From Methylophaga sp. UBA2689 (GTDB lineage: Bacteria > Pseudomonadota > Gammaproteobacteria > Nitrosococcales > Methylophagaceae): 61,107 bases of DNA. Positions 45,811 through 55,766 of this stretch are shown one piece after another (position 1 is the stretch's first letter; the number at the start of each line of letters is the position of its first letter). The translations under genes were made by a program, and so were the position numbers. The notes under the pieces were generated by a model that saw nothing but the letters and a program-made list of their open reading frames with translations, had not been told where the DNA came from and ran no database searches. The stretch is from contig DELT01000031.1 in NCBI GenBank assembly GCA_002354555.1, positions 1-61,107 of the forward strand, written 5' to 3'.

Positions 45811-47031
45811 TTGACTCAACGCATAGCCTCAACTGAGCTCCGACTGGGCATGTATATACATAAGCTGGGTGGTTCATGGTTAAAGCATCCGTTTTTACGC
45901 AGCAGTTTTTTATTAACTGATCCCGAAGATATTAAAAGCATTCTTCAAGCAGGCATTAAAGATGTCTGGATCGACGAGGAAAAAGGCGAATCTTTTCAAA
46001 AATCAGACTATTTAACACCATCCTCACAACATACAACTGAAGAATCCTCAGACACGCTCGAGGTTACTCAGAAAACCACTGAAAAACCATCCGTCGTTGA
46101 AACTTCAATGGAAGAAGATATCAGTCGCGCACGTAGACTCTTTAATGATGCGAAGCCACAGGTTTTAGCTATGTATAAAGATGCGCGGCTCGGCAAAGCA
46201 ATTGATCCGCAAACAACTTTACCGCTAGTGAATGAAATTGATTTGATGGTACAGCAAAACTCAGCGGCCATACTCAGTGTGGCTCGACTGAAAACTCACG
46301 ATGACTATACATACATGCATTCATTGGCTGTTTGTGCATTGATGATATCGTTGGCTCGCCAACTTAACATGGATGAAGAGCAGGTTAAGTTAGCTGGTGT
46401 AGGTGGATTAATGCACGACCTTGGTAAATCCCTTATGCCCTTGGAAGTACTAAACAAACCTGGAAAGCTTTCTGACTCAGAATACAACATCATGAAAAAG
46501 CATCCAGCTGCCGGTGCCAAGCTATTGGAAAACTCAGGTGCAGCGCCAGAGGTCGTCGATATCGCTTTACATCATCACGAAAAAATAAACGGTTTGGGCT
46601 ACCCGAACCGTTTACAAGGTGATGAAATATCGCTTTTATCGCGAATGGCTGCCATTTGTGATGTCTATGATGCCGTTACCTCTGAACGCGCTTATAAACA
46701 AGCTTGGGATCCTGCTGGAACCATTCGCGAAATGGCTCAATGGGAAGGCCACTTTGATAAGCAACTGTTCAATGCCTTTGTAAAAATGGTTGGTATCTAT
46801 CCGGTTGGCTCATTAGTTCGTTTGACCTCGCAGCGGTTGGCCGTAGTGATTGAGCCCGGTGTGACATCTCTGGTAAAACCCAAAGTAAAAGTATTTTTTT
46901 CATTACGTTCAAAAGCGCCAATTCAAATACAGGTCATCGATCTCGCTCTGCCCAGTTGCAAGGAAACCATAGAGGGCCCTGAAGATCCCTCAAAATGGCA
47001 TTTCAAACATCTGGAACAATTATGGCAGTAG
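45811..47031 (+). CDS. HD-GYP domain cyclic-di-GMP phosphodiesterase with DUF3391 N-terminus
   Basis: 406 residues. An N-terminal DUF3391 (about 1-130) leads to the HD-GYP domain. HD is at 202-203 in LMHDLGKSLMP, and 'HHHEKINGLGYP' has GYP at 263-265, so it should hydrolyse cyclic-di-GMP to pGpG or GMP. TTG is the likely start, with AAGG upstream. Divergent from an HDOD gene and distant from the diguanylate cyclase at 14288, suggesting opposing control of the same messenger. Confidence 0.9.
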   Translation: MTQRIASTELRLGMYIHKLGGSWLKHPFLRSSFLLTDPEDIKSILQAGIKDVWIDEEKGESFQKSDYLTPSSQHTTEESSDTLEVTQKTTEKPSVVETSMEEDISRARRLFNDAKPQVLAMYKDARLGKAIDPQTTLPLVNEIDLMVQQNSAAILSVARLKTHDDYTYMHSLAVCALMISLARQLNMDEEQVKLAGVGGLMHDLGKSLMPLEVLNKPGKLSDSEYNIMKKHPAAGAKLLENSGAAPEVVDIALHHHEKINGLGYPNRLQGDEISLLSRMAAICDVYDAVTSERAYKQAWDPAGTIREMAQWEGHFDKQLFNAFVKMVGIYPVGSLVRLTSQRLAVVIEPGVTSLVKPKVKVFFSLRSKAPIQIQVIDLALPSCKETIEGPEDPSKWHFKHLEQLWQ

Positions 47032-47088
47032 GTAAAGTCTCTTTAAGCTAATTCACATGGCTGGCATGAAATGGATTTAAACCATCTA

Positions 47089-47850
47089 TCAGACTTTCAC
47101 CTTGTAGCCGGTTTTAAATATCCACCAGATAAATAGCATAAACATAATCAGAAAAGTGGAAATCATCACCAGGCTCAACGTCATGCTTACATCTGCCGTG
47201 CCATAAAAACTCCAGCGAAAACCGCTGACCAGATAGACCACAGGATTGAACAAAGTCACTTTCTGCCAGAATTCAGGCAACATGCTGATTGAATAAAATG
47301 TACCTCCCAGAAAGGCCAGCGGGGTGACCACCATCAATGGGATAACCTGTAATTTTTCAAAACCATCAGCCACAACGCCCAGGATAAAGCCCAACATACT
47401 GAAGGTAACGCAGGTCAATACCAGAAATAGCATCATCCACAGCGGATGCAGAATTGAGTAATCCACAAATAATTTGGCAGTGAGCAAAATCAACATTGCC
47501 AGAATAATCGATTTGGTGGCTGCCGCCCCGACATACCCCACTACAATCTCAAAAGCTGAAACCGGTGCGGATAAGACTTCATATATAGCGCCGGACCACT
47601 TGGGCATATAAATGCCAAATGAAGCGTTAGACGTAGATTCGGTTAACACCATCAACATGATTAACCCCGGAATAATAAAGGCACCATAACTGACGCCACC
47701 AATTTCAGTCATCGCCGAACCAATCGCAGAACCAAATACAATAAAATAAAGCGAGGTAGACAAAACCGGTGAGGCAATACTTTGCAACGGGGTACGCCAG
47801 CTGCGATGAAGTTCGGATAAATAAATGGCTTTAATGGCATACCAGTTCAT
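47089..47850 (-). CDS. ABC-2 type transporter permease (YadH-like)
   Basis: 253 residues with six membrane helices. '[17 protein letters not shown]' and '[21 protein letters not shown]...[12 protein letters not shown]' regions match YadH family permeases. With the overlapping upstream ATPase it forms a two-component exporter. Its substrate, perhaps lipid or polysaccharide, is unknown. The start overlaps the ATPase gene's stop by four bases. Confidence 0.92.
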   Translation of the reverse strand: MNWYAIKAIYLSELHRSWRTPLQSIASPVLSTSLYFIVFGSAIGSAMTEIGGVSYGAFIIPGLIMLMVLTESTSNASFGIYMPKWSGAIYEVLSAPVSAFEIVVGYVGAAATKSIILAMLILLTAKLFVDYSILHPLWMMLFLVLTCVTFSMLGFILGVVADGFEKLQVIPLMVVTPLAFLGGTFYSISMLPEFWQKVTLFNPVVYLVSGFRWSFYGTADVSMTLSLVMISTFLIMFMLFIWWIFKTGYKVKV

Positions 47851-48776
47851 CGTGCATCCTCCACCAGACTGACAAAAATCTGTTCCAGTGTACTTTGTTT
47901 GGTCTGTACATCACTTAGCTCAATCCCTGAACGATGAATAGCCGCCAGTACCTCAGTCACATGATTGGTCGGTTGATTATCAACATAGTCATAAGTGAGT
48001 GTTTTTCCATTCTCACCGAGCTGCAGAACGAAGCCGTTGAGCTCATCCGGCAGCTGTGTAATCGGGTGCTGTAATTGCAGGATAAGTTGCTTGCGTCCGA
48101 GTTTTTTCATTAAATCCTGCTTGTTTTCCACCAGCAGAATTTCACCATGATTAATGATGCCAATGCGATCGGCAATTTCTTCAGCTTCTTCAATATAATG
48201 CGTAGTGAGGATAATAGTGGTGCCTCTCTGGCGTAACTTTTCCACCAGACGCCACATATCACGGCGTAACTCCACATCGACACCAGCGGTGGGCTCATCC
48301 AGAAACAATACTTCCGGCTCATGTGCCAGGGCTTTGGCAATCAACACTCGACGTTTCATGCCGCCGGAAAGAAATTGAATTTTGGCATGGCGTTTATCCC
48401 ATAAAGACAATGCCTTGAGAATTTCTTCCAGATACGCATCATCACGCGGTTTACCAAACACGCCACGGCTGAACACCATGGTATTCCAGACAAAGGCAAA
48501 CACATCAATTGCCAGTTCCTGCGGTACCAAGCCAATTTGTTTACGTGCCTGTCGGTATTGTTTGACCACATCATAACCGCCAACCACTACCTGCCCTTCG
48601 TCCACATTGACCAGGCCACAAATAATGCTGATAAGAGTGGTTTTACCTGCGCCATTTGGGCCTAACAGGGCAAATATCTCACCACGTTTTATTTGCAGAT
48701 TAACCTGCTTTAAAGCATGAAATCCGGAAGGATATTTTTTACTCAGATTGCGCACATCAATGATGTGATTTTCCAT
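47847..48776 (-). CDS. ABC transporter ATP-binding protein (YadG-like)
   Basis: About 309 residues from ATG 48776, which has AAGGA ten bases upstream and matches the family length. The frame is open to 48860, and those 28 residues look non-conserved. Walker [13 protein letters not shown], signature [15 protein letters not shown] and Walker [14 protein letters not shown] are clear. It powers the YadH permease downstream. Confidence 0.93.
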   Translation of the reverse strand: MENHIIDVRNLSKKYPSGFHALKQVNLQIKRGEIFALLGPNGAGKTTLISIICGLVNVDEGQVVVGGYDVVKQYRQARKQIGLVPQELAIDVFAFVWNTMVFSRGVFGKPRDDAYLEEILKALSLWDKRHAKIQFLSGGMKRRVLIAKALAHEPEVLFLDEPTAGVDVELRRDMWRLVEKLRQRGTTIILTTHYIEEAEEIADRIGIINHGEILLVENKQDLMKKLGRKQLILQLQHPITQLPDELNGFVLQLGENGKTLTYDYVDNQPTNHVTEVLAAIHRSGIELSDVQTKQSTLEQIFVSLVEDAR

Positions 48777-48967
48777 CACTTGCGTTTCCTTCACTACGTT
48801 TTGTAAAGACATAGTCGTTATAGAGTGTAATTTTTCGACAAGGTTTGAAACCGACTGCATTTAAACATAAAACAGCACCTAAATAACTCAATTACGCCAA
48901 TGCGACAAAATCGTTGCATTTTGGCATCGCCATATTAAAACAGTGTTAACAGCCGGAAGATTAAGGG

Positions 48968-49837
48968 TTACGGTTGCTCAGCAGGCAATGCGGTGGCAGG
49001 GGCAGGTTGCATTGCCGCCTCATCAAGTTTTTCACCAATGTTGAAAGTAATCGTGCTGATTTTATCCAACGCATTCCCAGCCGGAACCTGCTGCAGAACA
49101 AGCGATCTGAATAAGACATAGTGATGCGTATCTAATACCGACTTGATACCATCTGAATGCGGCTCAAAACCCCATTCGACACCTCCAGTCCATGTGCATA
49201 CTACCGCCTCTTCATAATCAGCAATGTTGGATTCAACACATGGCTGATCAGCGACTTCTCTCAGCAGACCGGTCGACATTTTGTCTTGTCGCGCTGGAGA
49301 GCGTAATAACAAACTGGCATCCATGTTGGTTAGTGGTGCAATATCATAAGGCTGATTATCATTCAGATTGATCCCTGTCAGTCCCTCCGCATCTATCATG
49401 ACATGACGACCACTACTGATCAGCTGAAAGTGGCAATGCGGTTGCTGTTGTGGTTCTTCCAACTGAAAATCCCAAGATTCCAGCCGGTAGGCCGTTCTGT
49501 TTTCATCAATCCAGCGTTGCAGTCGAATGGTGCCAAGTTGTGACATTTCAGTTTCGGACAGAGCCTGGATCGAAACGCCCTCTTCCTGGCAAATAGTCAG
49601 CAAATCGGCATACAACTCCCTGCGGTTTTCAGCGGTAGCAGGTGTAATAATCTGATCGATATAAATATTCGGCATCGGTGTCGGCTGCTCAATCACCTCT
49701 GATGTAGTTTTATCTTCAACAGATGGCTCCAAATCTGAATAAGGCGCCTCTTCAAACTTTGTCAGCAAGCCGACTCCCACCACAAAAAGAATGAGTAACA
49801 ATAAAAGATAAAATGTAAGTGAATTTCGATTTGGCAT
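48968..49837 (-). CDS. Uncharacterised membrane-anchored protein
   Basis: 289 residues. An N-terminal membrane helix (about 8-27) is followed by an acidic linker and a ~220-residue extracytoplasmic part with four to five cysteines. I recognise no family. 'RHVMIDAEGLTGINL' and 'GGVEWGFEPHSDGI' are notable blocks. Its C-terminus is alanine/proline-rich (PAPATALPAEQP). It sits upstream of the small lipoprotein on the same strand, but separated by 113 bases, and both are exported. Confidence 0.6.
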   Translation of the reverse strand: MPNRNSLTFYLLLLLILFVVGVGLLTKFEEAPYSDLEPSVEDKTTSEVIEQPTPMPNIYIDQIITPATAENRRELYADLLTICQEEGVSIQALSETEMSQLGTIRLQRWIDENRTAYRLESWDFQLEEPQQQPHCHFQLISSGRHVMIDAEGLTGINLNDNQPYDIAPLTNMDASLLLRSPARQDKMSTGLLREVADQPCVESNIADYEEAVVCTWTGGVEWGFEPHSDGIKSVLDTHHYVLFRSLVLQQVPAGNALDKISTITFNIGEKLDEAAMQPAPATALPAEQP

Positions 49838-49950
49838 CGATTAACTTTTTAGTTGCTGACCAAAACAATCAATTCCATGCTACTCATTTAAATCGTTATA
49901 CGCTTTCGCCATTCACCCGACAAAGCCTGATAAATAATGCCCGGTTGGCC

Positions 49951-50313
49951 TTATTTATCCTCACAATCAACGAATTCATAGCCAGTGGCAGCGTCGAGAT
50001 CTACCAGTTCAGATACTTCCTGGAAGCCAATATTTCTCGCCGTAACCAGATCTGCCTCAGCTATCTGATGAATCAGGATAGTACCTGTCCCCATCCCACA
50101 AGCTGCTGGATAGGCGACACCGGTTCTTCGACCACAATGTGTTTCAGTCACCTCAATATTTTCTGCTGCTAATTTCGCTGCGCTGTCGGCAGGTGTGATT
50201 CCAGTGGTTTCACATTGCTGTGCATTGCGGCTCTCATAAACCATTATCGGCTCACCAGCGTTACAACCACTGAGTAAAATCAATGCAGTGAAAAATGATA
50301 AATATATTTTCAT
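49951..50313 (-). CDS. Uncharacterised small lipoprotein
   Basis: 120 residues. A signal ends in LILLSGC (lipobox at about 14-17), so it is probably lipid-anchored. The mature part has five cysteines, including a CETTG start and 'THCGRRTGVAYPAACGMGTGTILIHQI', which I do not recognise. The last residues are 'YEFVDCEDK'. Conserved disulfides would be consistent with a periplasmic domain. Upstream of the membrane-anchored protein gene. Confidence 0.65.
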   Translation of the reverse strand: MKIYLSFFTALILLSGCNAGEPIMVYESRNAQQCETTGITPADSAAKLAAENIEVTETHCGRRTGVAYPAACGMGTGTILIHQIAEADLVTARNIGFQEVSELVDLDAATGYEFVDCEDK

Positions 50314-50623
50314 GGTCAGACCTTACGTTATTCACCCAGAAACAAGATAAATCATCTTTGAAATGATCGTGTGAATAAAACTGAATACTACAACGATTTT
50401 GATAACAGTGAGAATTCATCTAAAAAGGCCGAGCCGATAAACTCAACGTTTTAAAGTAACTGAAACCTGCCCGGCTTTCCTGAATGCTGTGTTGCTAATT
50501 AGTGCATAAAAAAACGAGATGGGATATAAATCAGTTATGACTACAGACCGTTAAACGGTTGTAAAAGCCATAATGAAAACTGACTCAAAGGCTGTGTCAG
50601 AATAAGAAAGGGTAAGCAAAAGC
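50314..50623. other. 310-base intergenic region
   Basis: No gene seen. The terminator of the DUF3144 gene (50608-50631) lies at its upstream end on the plus coordinates, and the lipoprotein promoter should lie near 50320-50450. Nothing else was recognised. Confidence 0.4.
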
Positions 50624-50631
50624 TTACCCTT
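50601..50631 (-). terminator. Rho-independent terminator overlapping the DUF3144 stop codon
   Basis: Arms AAGGGTAAGC (50608-50617) and GCTTACCCTT (50622-50631) make a 10-bp stem with a four-base loop. On the minus strand the 3' side reads CTTTCTTATT. The stop codon (50624-50626) lies within the hairpin. Confidence 0.8.
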
Positions 50632-50932
50632 TGTTTTGCAGTTGTTCAGAGGCCTGAACGTAATTGTTGAAATTCTGAATATAGTCATCCATATTTAATT
50701 CCAACATCCGCCGGTATTCATTAACAAAAAAATCGACGGTTTCATCTCGTGCATCTGCCATATCCATGGCAGTTCTCCAACCAGAGGCACTAAACCAAGC
50801 ACTATATCTGGCCAATCCATACATAAATGATGCACTAACTTCACCGGCCTCTATGCTTTTCTCCATTTGCTCATTAGCCAGTTTGATAAATGCATCCGCT
50901 CTATCAAAAAAGGCCTTATCTCTCTCACTCAT
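50624..50932 (-). CDS. DUF3144 protein
   Basis: 102 residues, all alpha-helical in appearance. 'FFDRADAFIKLANEQ' and 'VSASFMYGLARYSAWFSAS' match DUF3144. Members are conserved in marine gammaproteobacteria without a known function. It is monocistronic with its own terminator overlapping the stop codon. Confidence 0.8.
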   Translation of the reverse strand: MSERDKAFFDRADAFIKLANEQMEKSIEAGEVSASFMYGLARYSAWFSASGWRTAMDMADARDETVDFFVNEYRRMLELNMDDYIQNFNNYVQASEQLQNKG

Positions 50933-51179
50933 AAAGGTTTCGCTTTTTTATTTTCAAGTTGGGCAATTAGCCAGTAAAGAACCTGCAGAATAAACCTCCG
51001 TCACTACCTATGAATACGGAACAAAACATAATAGATCACAGGAAAATATCATTTATTGATTTTTAGCCATTTGGCTAAGCGGTTTTACTCATGATAGGTT
51101 CTTGAACATCCATAAACGCATTGATGACATCTGCCTATCAAACGCAGACTCAAATCATTCCTTGTTGGAAGACGATTAG

Positions 51180-52409
51180 ATGAACAAAATCACTGATGCA
51201 GAATTAAAGCGATCCGTACCTGCCCCGCTTCTGGCTTTATATGGTCTGGGAACCATCCTGGGCGCTGGAATTTATGTATTGATAGGCGAGATTGCCGGTG
51301 AAGCCGGAATCTATGCCCCGCTCACTTTTTTACTTGCATCCATAGTGGCGGCGTTTACTGCCTTTTCCTTTGCTGAACTGGCTGTTCGGCTACCCAGAAG
51401 TGGTGGTCCGGTTGCCTATGTTAGCGAGGCTTTCGGCTGCAGATGGCTTTCAATAATTACAGGCTGGATGATAGCCGCCACTGGGATTGTGTCAGCAGCC
51501 ACTATCACTACAGGTTTTGCGGGATATTTTCAGATTTTTCTCTCCTGGCCGGCTCTTCCACTGATGATTGGCCTGGTTCTGTTGCTGGGCAGTATTGCGG
51601 CTGTTGGCATGAAAGGAACGGCATGGTTTATGGGCATCACCACTGTTGCAGGTGTGTCGGGGTTAATCATCATACTGATGGTAACGGCTGGTAATTTTTC
51701 AGAATTGCCCGGTCGACTTTCTGAAGCACGACCTTTATCCAGCAGCTCTGCTTTGAGTGGCATTGTTCTGGGGGCTTTTCTCGCTTTTTATGCCTATATA
51801 GGTTTTGAAGACATTGTTCACGTCTCGGAAGAAGCCAAAAATGTCAGTAAAGCTATGCCTTTGGCCATTTTGTTTGCCTTGATTGTCTCTTTATTCTTTT
51901 ATATTACCGTCTCGATGGGCGCAGTACTGACCTTATCTGCTGAAGCACTTGCTGATTCTAAAGCACCCTTGGTTGATGTCATGAAAGCTGAAGGTTACTC
52001 AGGAAATATTTTGGGCGCACTTTCATTGTTTATTATTGTTAATGGTGCCCTGGCTCAGATCGTCATGGCTTCAAGAGTCCTTCATGATATGGGCAGGCAT
52101 CTTAATGGGGTTCCCAAGTGGCTGTCACGAATAAACCGGCGTACTCATACACCATTAACAGCCACGTTACTTATTGTTTTTATAATTATTTTATTGGTAA
52201 CGCTTTTGCCAACCGAAAAATTAGCACAAGCCACATCCTTCATTATCCTGATAGTATTTGCTTTATCTAATTTCGCACTTATTCGTCTTAAAAGAAACAC
52301 GACAACTCCTGTTGGTTTCAGCGTTCCTTTAATTGTGCCCTATGCTGGCGCCATTCTCTGCATTCTAATGATAGCCGGTCAGTTTTTTGTTTCTGCTACA
52401 TCGCATTAG
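51180..52409 (+). CDS. Amino-acid permease, APC superfamily
   Basis: 409 residues, twelve membrane helices. 'YGLGTILGAGIYVLIGEIAGEAG' is the conserved first helix with the glycine-rich substrate loop. 'LGAFLAFYAYIGFEDIVHVSEEAKN' carries the second substrate motif. It probably imports an amino acid or amine. Upstream of DeoR regulator on the same strand, within 116 bases, and adjacent to the kinase/PLP fusion, which may act on the imported compound. Confidence 0.9.
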   Translation: MNKITDAELKRSVPAPLLALYGLGTILGAGIYVLIGEIAGEAGIYAPLTFLLASIVAAFTAFSFAELAVRLPRSGGPVAYVSEAFGCRWLSIITGWMIAATGIVSAATITTGFAGYFQIFLSWPALPLMIGLVLLLGSIAAVGMKGTAWFMGITTVAGVSGLIIILMVTAGNFSELPGRLSEARPLSSSSALSGIVLGAFLAFYAYIGFEDIVHVSEEAKNVSKAMPLAILFALIVSLFFYITVSMGAVLTLSAEALADSKAPLVDVMKAEGYSGNILGALSLFIIVNGALAQIVMASRVLHDMGRHLNGVPKWLSRINRRTHTPLTATLLIVFIIILLVTLLPTEKLAQATSFIILIVFALSNFALIRLKRNTTTPVGFSVPLIVPYAGAILCILMIAGQFFVSATSH

Positions 52410-52525
52410 ATAAGGGCGTTTATTGTGCATGAGATCTTCGTAAATAACGGCTATTGCTGCAGGATGAATGTGCGAAATCACTGACGGATATGGTACCTTT
52501 CAGCCATAAATAATGAGTACCAGAC

Positions 52526-53296
52526 ATGTCACGAAAAAAAGCTGCCCGCCATAAGTCAATTATTGATGAACTGACAATTCATCCATCAATGCGCGTTAGT
52601 GAATTAGCCTCGACATTAAACGTGACGACAGAAACCATTCGGCGTGATCTCGAAGAACTGGCAGAACAAAACCTGATCAGCCGTACATACGGTGGTGCGT
52701 TATTGCGTCAGGCGGTTGAACCGGTACTCAATGAACGGCATAAAGCCAATCTGGCTGAACGGGCTGCCATTGGAAAAAAAGCGGCTCCACTGCTGAAAGA
52801 TGCCAAGGTTTTAATGATAGGTTCAGGAGTAACCACGGTTGAAGTTGCCAAACGTATTGCTTATGAGATGAGTAATATTACGGTTATTACCCATTCTTTT
52901 GGGGTGGCTACGGTGCTGTCATTTAATCCAACAATTAAGGTGATCATGGCGCCAGGTGTTTATCATGCCGAAGAAGGTGCTACCCACGGTTCGGTTACTT
53001 GTCAGTTTCTGGCAAATTACACTGCCGACTGGGCGATTTTGGGGGCCAGTGGTCTGGCACCTACCGGACCAACAGATGCGTTAGTTGATGCAGCAGATGT
53101 CTATCAACAGATGATTCGGCAAAGCAGTCACAACATGATTGTGGCTGATCACAGCAAATTCGATCGCATGGCAACAGCACGCTATGCAAAGTGGAATGAA
53201 ATTGACCATTTAATCACTGATCAAAAACCCAGTGGGCCACTTAAAAAAGCTTTATCCAGTGAACAGGTGCAGATTACTGAAGCGCCGCTCCAATAA
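52526..53296 (+). CDS. DeoR/GlpR family transcriptional regulator
   Basis: 256 residues. The N-terminal winged helix ('MRVSELASTLNVTTETIRRDLEELAEQNLISRTYGGALL') is a textbook DeoR HTH. The C-terminal sensor domain (about 80-250) is the DeoR effector domain that binds sugar phosphates or related phosphorylated intermediates. This suits regulation by a phosphorylated product of the neighbouring kinase. It converges with the fusion gene across only 10 bases. Confidence 0.92.
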   Translation: MSRKKAARHKSIIDELTIHPSMRVSELASTLNVTTETIRRDLEELAEQNLISRTYGGALLRQAVEPVLNERHKANLAERAAIGKKAAPLLKDAKVLMIGSGVTTVEVAKRIAYEMSNITVITHSFGVATVLSFNPTIKVIMAPGVYHAEEGATHGSVTCQFLANYTADWAILGASGLAPTGPTDALVDAADVYQQMIRQSSHNMIVADHSKFDRMATARYAKWNEIDHLITDQKPSGPLKKALSSEQVQITEAPLQ

Positions 53297-53306
53297 TTGC
53301 TGTTAC

Positions 53307-55631
53307 TTACGTATATTGAACCTGCTGGGAAAACGTCTCCAAAAAGAAATCGGCTTCGGATTGCGTCAGTGTTAATAACGGCCGTAATTTCAACGTGCTA
53401 CCAAATCGTCCTGCAGCTCCAATCAAAACACCAGCCGCTTTTAAATCATTAATCACCTGTTTGGTTTTAATAGGATCGGGAAGGTGTTTCTTATCTCGTT
53501 GGCCAATATCGATTCCCAGAAACAGTCCCTGCCCTCTCACCTCGGCAACGAAAGCGGATTGTTTAGCAATTGAGTTCAACTGAGTTTTTAAATATAGCCC
53601 CATTTTCCGGGCATTTTCCTGCAGGTTCTCTTGTTTGATAGCATCTAGAACAGCCTGTCCCGCAGCAGCGGCAACGGGATTACCACCAAAGGTATTGAAA
53701 TAACCGACATCAGCACAAAACCTGTCCAGATAATCTGATTTTGTTGCGACTGCCGCCATTGGAAATCCATTACCCATCGGCTTTCCCATTGTCACAATAT
53801 CTGGTGTTATCCCGTGGAAATCAAAGCCCCAGAATGCCTCACCTAATCGGGCAAACCCAGGCTGCACTTCATCTGCGATAAATACGCCACCAGCGTTACG
53901 CACTACATCCACGGCTTTTTTTAGAAAACCTCTGGGCTCGGTATAGATACCGTCTGATGAAAAAATGGTATCGACTAATAAAGCCGCGACGCTAAATCCT
54001 CGTTCCTCTAAAAGCTCAATGGCCTCAGCGACTTTTGCAGCAAACCCGGCTTCAATATCGTCACCATAGACCTCAACAGATGGGGCCGGTATTGCCACAA
54101 CATGATCTGGCAACTTGCCCTGTTTGATAATTGATGGTGACACATCGGTGACCAAACTGGTATTCCCGTGATAGGCATCTTCAGTGACAATAAAACCCTC
54201 GCCACCGGAAGCCTGTTTTGCCAGACGCATCGCCAGATCATTGGCCTCACTGCCCGAACAGGTCATTACAATATTGGTAATAGAATCAGGCAACGTGGCC
54301 TTTAACGATTCAAGATAATCATCGACCACCGAGACCAGATAGCGGGTATGCACATTTAATGTGGCGATTTGCTTTGTCACCGCCTCAACCACATTGGGAT
54401 GGCAATGTCCCAGACAAGGTACATTATTGTAAAAATCGAGATAGCGTTTACCATCTGCTGCCTGCATCCAGGCACCTTGTGCCGAGACCATTTCAATAGG
54501 CTCCTGATAAAACAATACCGAGGCAGCCCCCAGGTTATTTAATCGTCGTGTCACGTTTTGCTGATGTTCGCCCTGATTGGCTTCAAAGGCATTCATATCC
54601 AGAATACGTTTTTCAGTTAAACCATTACTTTCTTCAGCCTGTTGCTGCAGATATTTTTTTGCCAGTTCAATAGTGCCTAAGGTGAATTGTTCAAAACCGG
54701 CTTCAGCAGCGGTTTCTGTTTCAGGGTGACTTGCAACCCAGGCGGTCAGCAACAATCTCCGAAACATTACAAACGTTGAAATCATCGCTTCATCTTCAGC
54801 AGATAACGGCGCTATCGATTTATAACCACGCACCCATGCACGTTCCAACTCTGGCAATAAAGGAGAGGTTTCCAAAAAGGACACGGCAGAGGCAAAATCA
54901 TAGATAAACCAGCTAAATCCGCAGTCATCAAAATCAATCACACTTAACTGTTTATCATCGACCAGCAAATTCGCTAATCGCAGATCAGCGTGCACCAAAC
55001 CAAAGCGATCAGGGCTTTCACCATAGTGATTTAATTTTGCTTCCAATACTTCACATAACTGCTCTAATATTGCCTGGCCTGCTGGATCCAGCCCCGGTGC
55101 ATCACGCCAGTCTCCCCATAAAGGATTTGCTCCAAAAGCGCTGTCAAAATTCCATTTTTTACGGGTAAAACCTTCCGGTAATGACCATTGTCTTGCCTGT
55201 TGATGCAATCTCGCCGAGGTTGCACCCAATATCTCAAAACCCTCTATCAGTGATTCATCCTCATTCGGTTGTTTACCCGGCATAAACTCGAAAGCCACCA
55301 CGTAACGTTCCACGCCATCATCACTGAAGGAAGCCACCATTGAACCATCATGGCGGGTTAACGGTTCCGGTGTGTTAAGCAGCGCTTGCTCACGAAGCGA
55401 TTGAATCCAGCGTAATTCGGAAAGGATTTCATTTTTGGAATGATATTCAGGGCGATGTACACGAATAATGAAGCGTTGATTATTTTCTTCATCGGTCACC
55501 ATAAAGGTGGCATTTTCAGAAACCGTTAGCAGTGAGATAGTGGCGGTTTCATTGATATTCCAATGCCCCAGTAATTTTTCGACCTCACCAGTCAATTGCT
55601 GCAGATAATCGTCGTTATATAAACCGGTCAT
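53307..55631 (-). CDS. Fusion: APH-type kinase + class III PLP enzyme (phospho-lyase-like)
   Basis: 774 residues. Residues about 1-330 are an aminoglycoside phosphotransferase-fold kinase, with HADLRLANLL (214-223) and DFDDCG (233-238). About 345-774 are a class III aminotransferase fold with DEVQPGFARLG and PLP lysine Lys617 in TMGKPMGNG. The PLP half resembles ethanolamine-phosphate/phosphohydroxylysine phospho-lyases (AGXT2L), and the kinase half resembles hydroxylysine kinase (HYKK). The longer fusion with a peptidase M23 domain in the middle is not seen. Kinase plus lyase in one chain is the best inference. Confidence 0.88.
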   Translation of the reverse strand: MTGLYNDDYLQQLTGEVEKLLGHWNINETATISLLTVSENATFMVTDEENNQRFIIRVHRPEYHSKNEILSELRWIQSLREQALLNTPEPLTRHDGSMVASFSDDGVERYVVAFEFMPGKQPNEDESLIEGFEILGATSARLHQQARQWSLPEGFTRKKWNFDSAFGANPLWGDWRDAPGLDPAGQAILEQLCEVLEAKLNHYGESPDRFGLVHADLRLANLLVDDKQLSVIDFDDCGFSWFIYDFASAVSFLETSPLLPELERAWVRGYKSIAPLSAEDEAMISTFVMFRRLLLTAWVASHPETETAAEAGFEQFTLGTIELAKKYLQQQAEESNGLTEKRILDMNAFEANQGEHQQNVTRRLNNLGAASVLFYQEPIEMVSAQGAWMQAADGKRYLDFYNNVPCLGHCHPNVVEAVTKQIATLNVHTRYLVSVVDDYLESLKATLPDSITNIVMTCSGSEANDLAMRLAKQASGGEGFIVTEDAYHGNTSLVTDVSPSIIKQGKLPDHVVAIPAPSVEVYGDDIEAGFAAKVAEAIELLEERGFSVAALLVDTIFSSDGIYTEPRGFLKKAVDVVRNAGGVFIADEVQPGFARLGEAFWGFDFHGITPDIVTMGKPMGNGFPMAAVATKSDYLDRFCADVGYFNTFGGNPVAAAAGQAVLDAIKQENLQENARKMGLYLKTQLNSIAKQSAFVAEVRGQGLFLGIDIGQRDKKHLPDPIKTKQVINDLKAAGVLIGAAGRFGSTLKLRPLLTLTQSEADFFLETFSQQVQYT

Positions 55632-55766
55632 AACTTAAACCTAGATAAACAGTGGTGAAATAATTTATAACGCCAAAATGTCCGACTTGCAATATTTTAG
55701 TTGCAAAGAAAAAGATTTATGCTAAAAATACGGTTAACTAATGAACTCAACTTCTGGAGGTATTTC
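55632..55766. promoter_or_regulatory. 135-base divergent promoter region of the kinase/PLP fusion and SDR
   Basis: Short AT-rich gap between divergent start codons. It is the obvious place for a DeoR-type operator. The SDR has TGGAGG six bases from its ATG. I could not pick out a clear repeat by eye. Confidence 0.4.
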
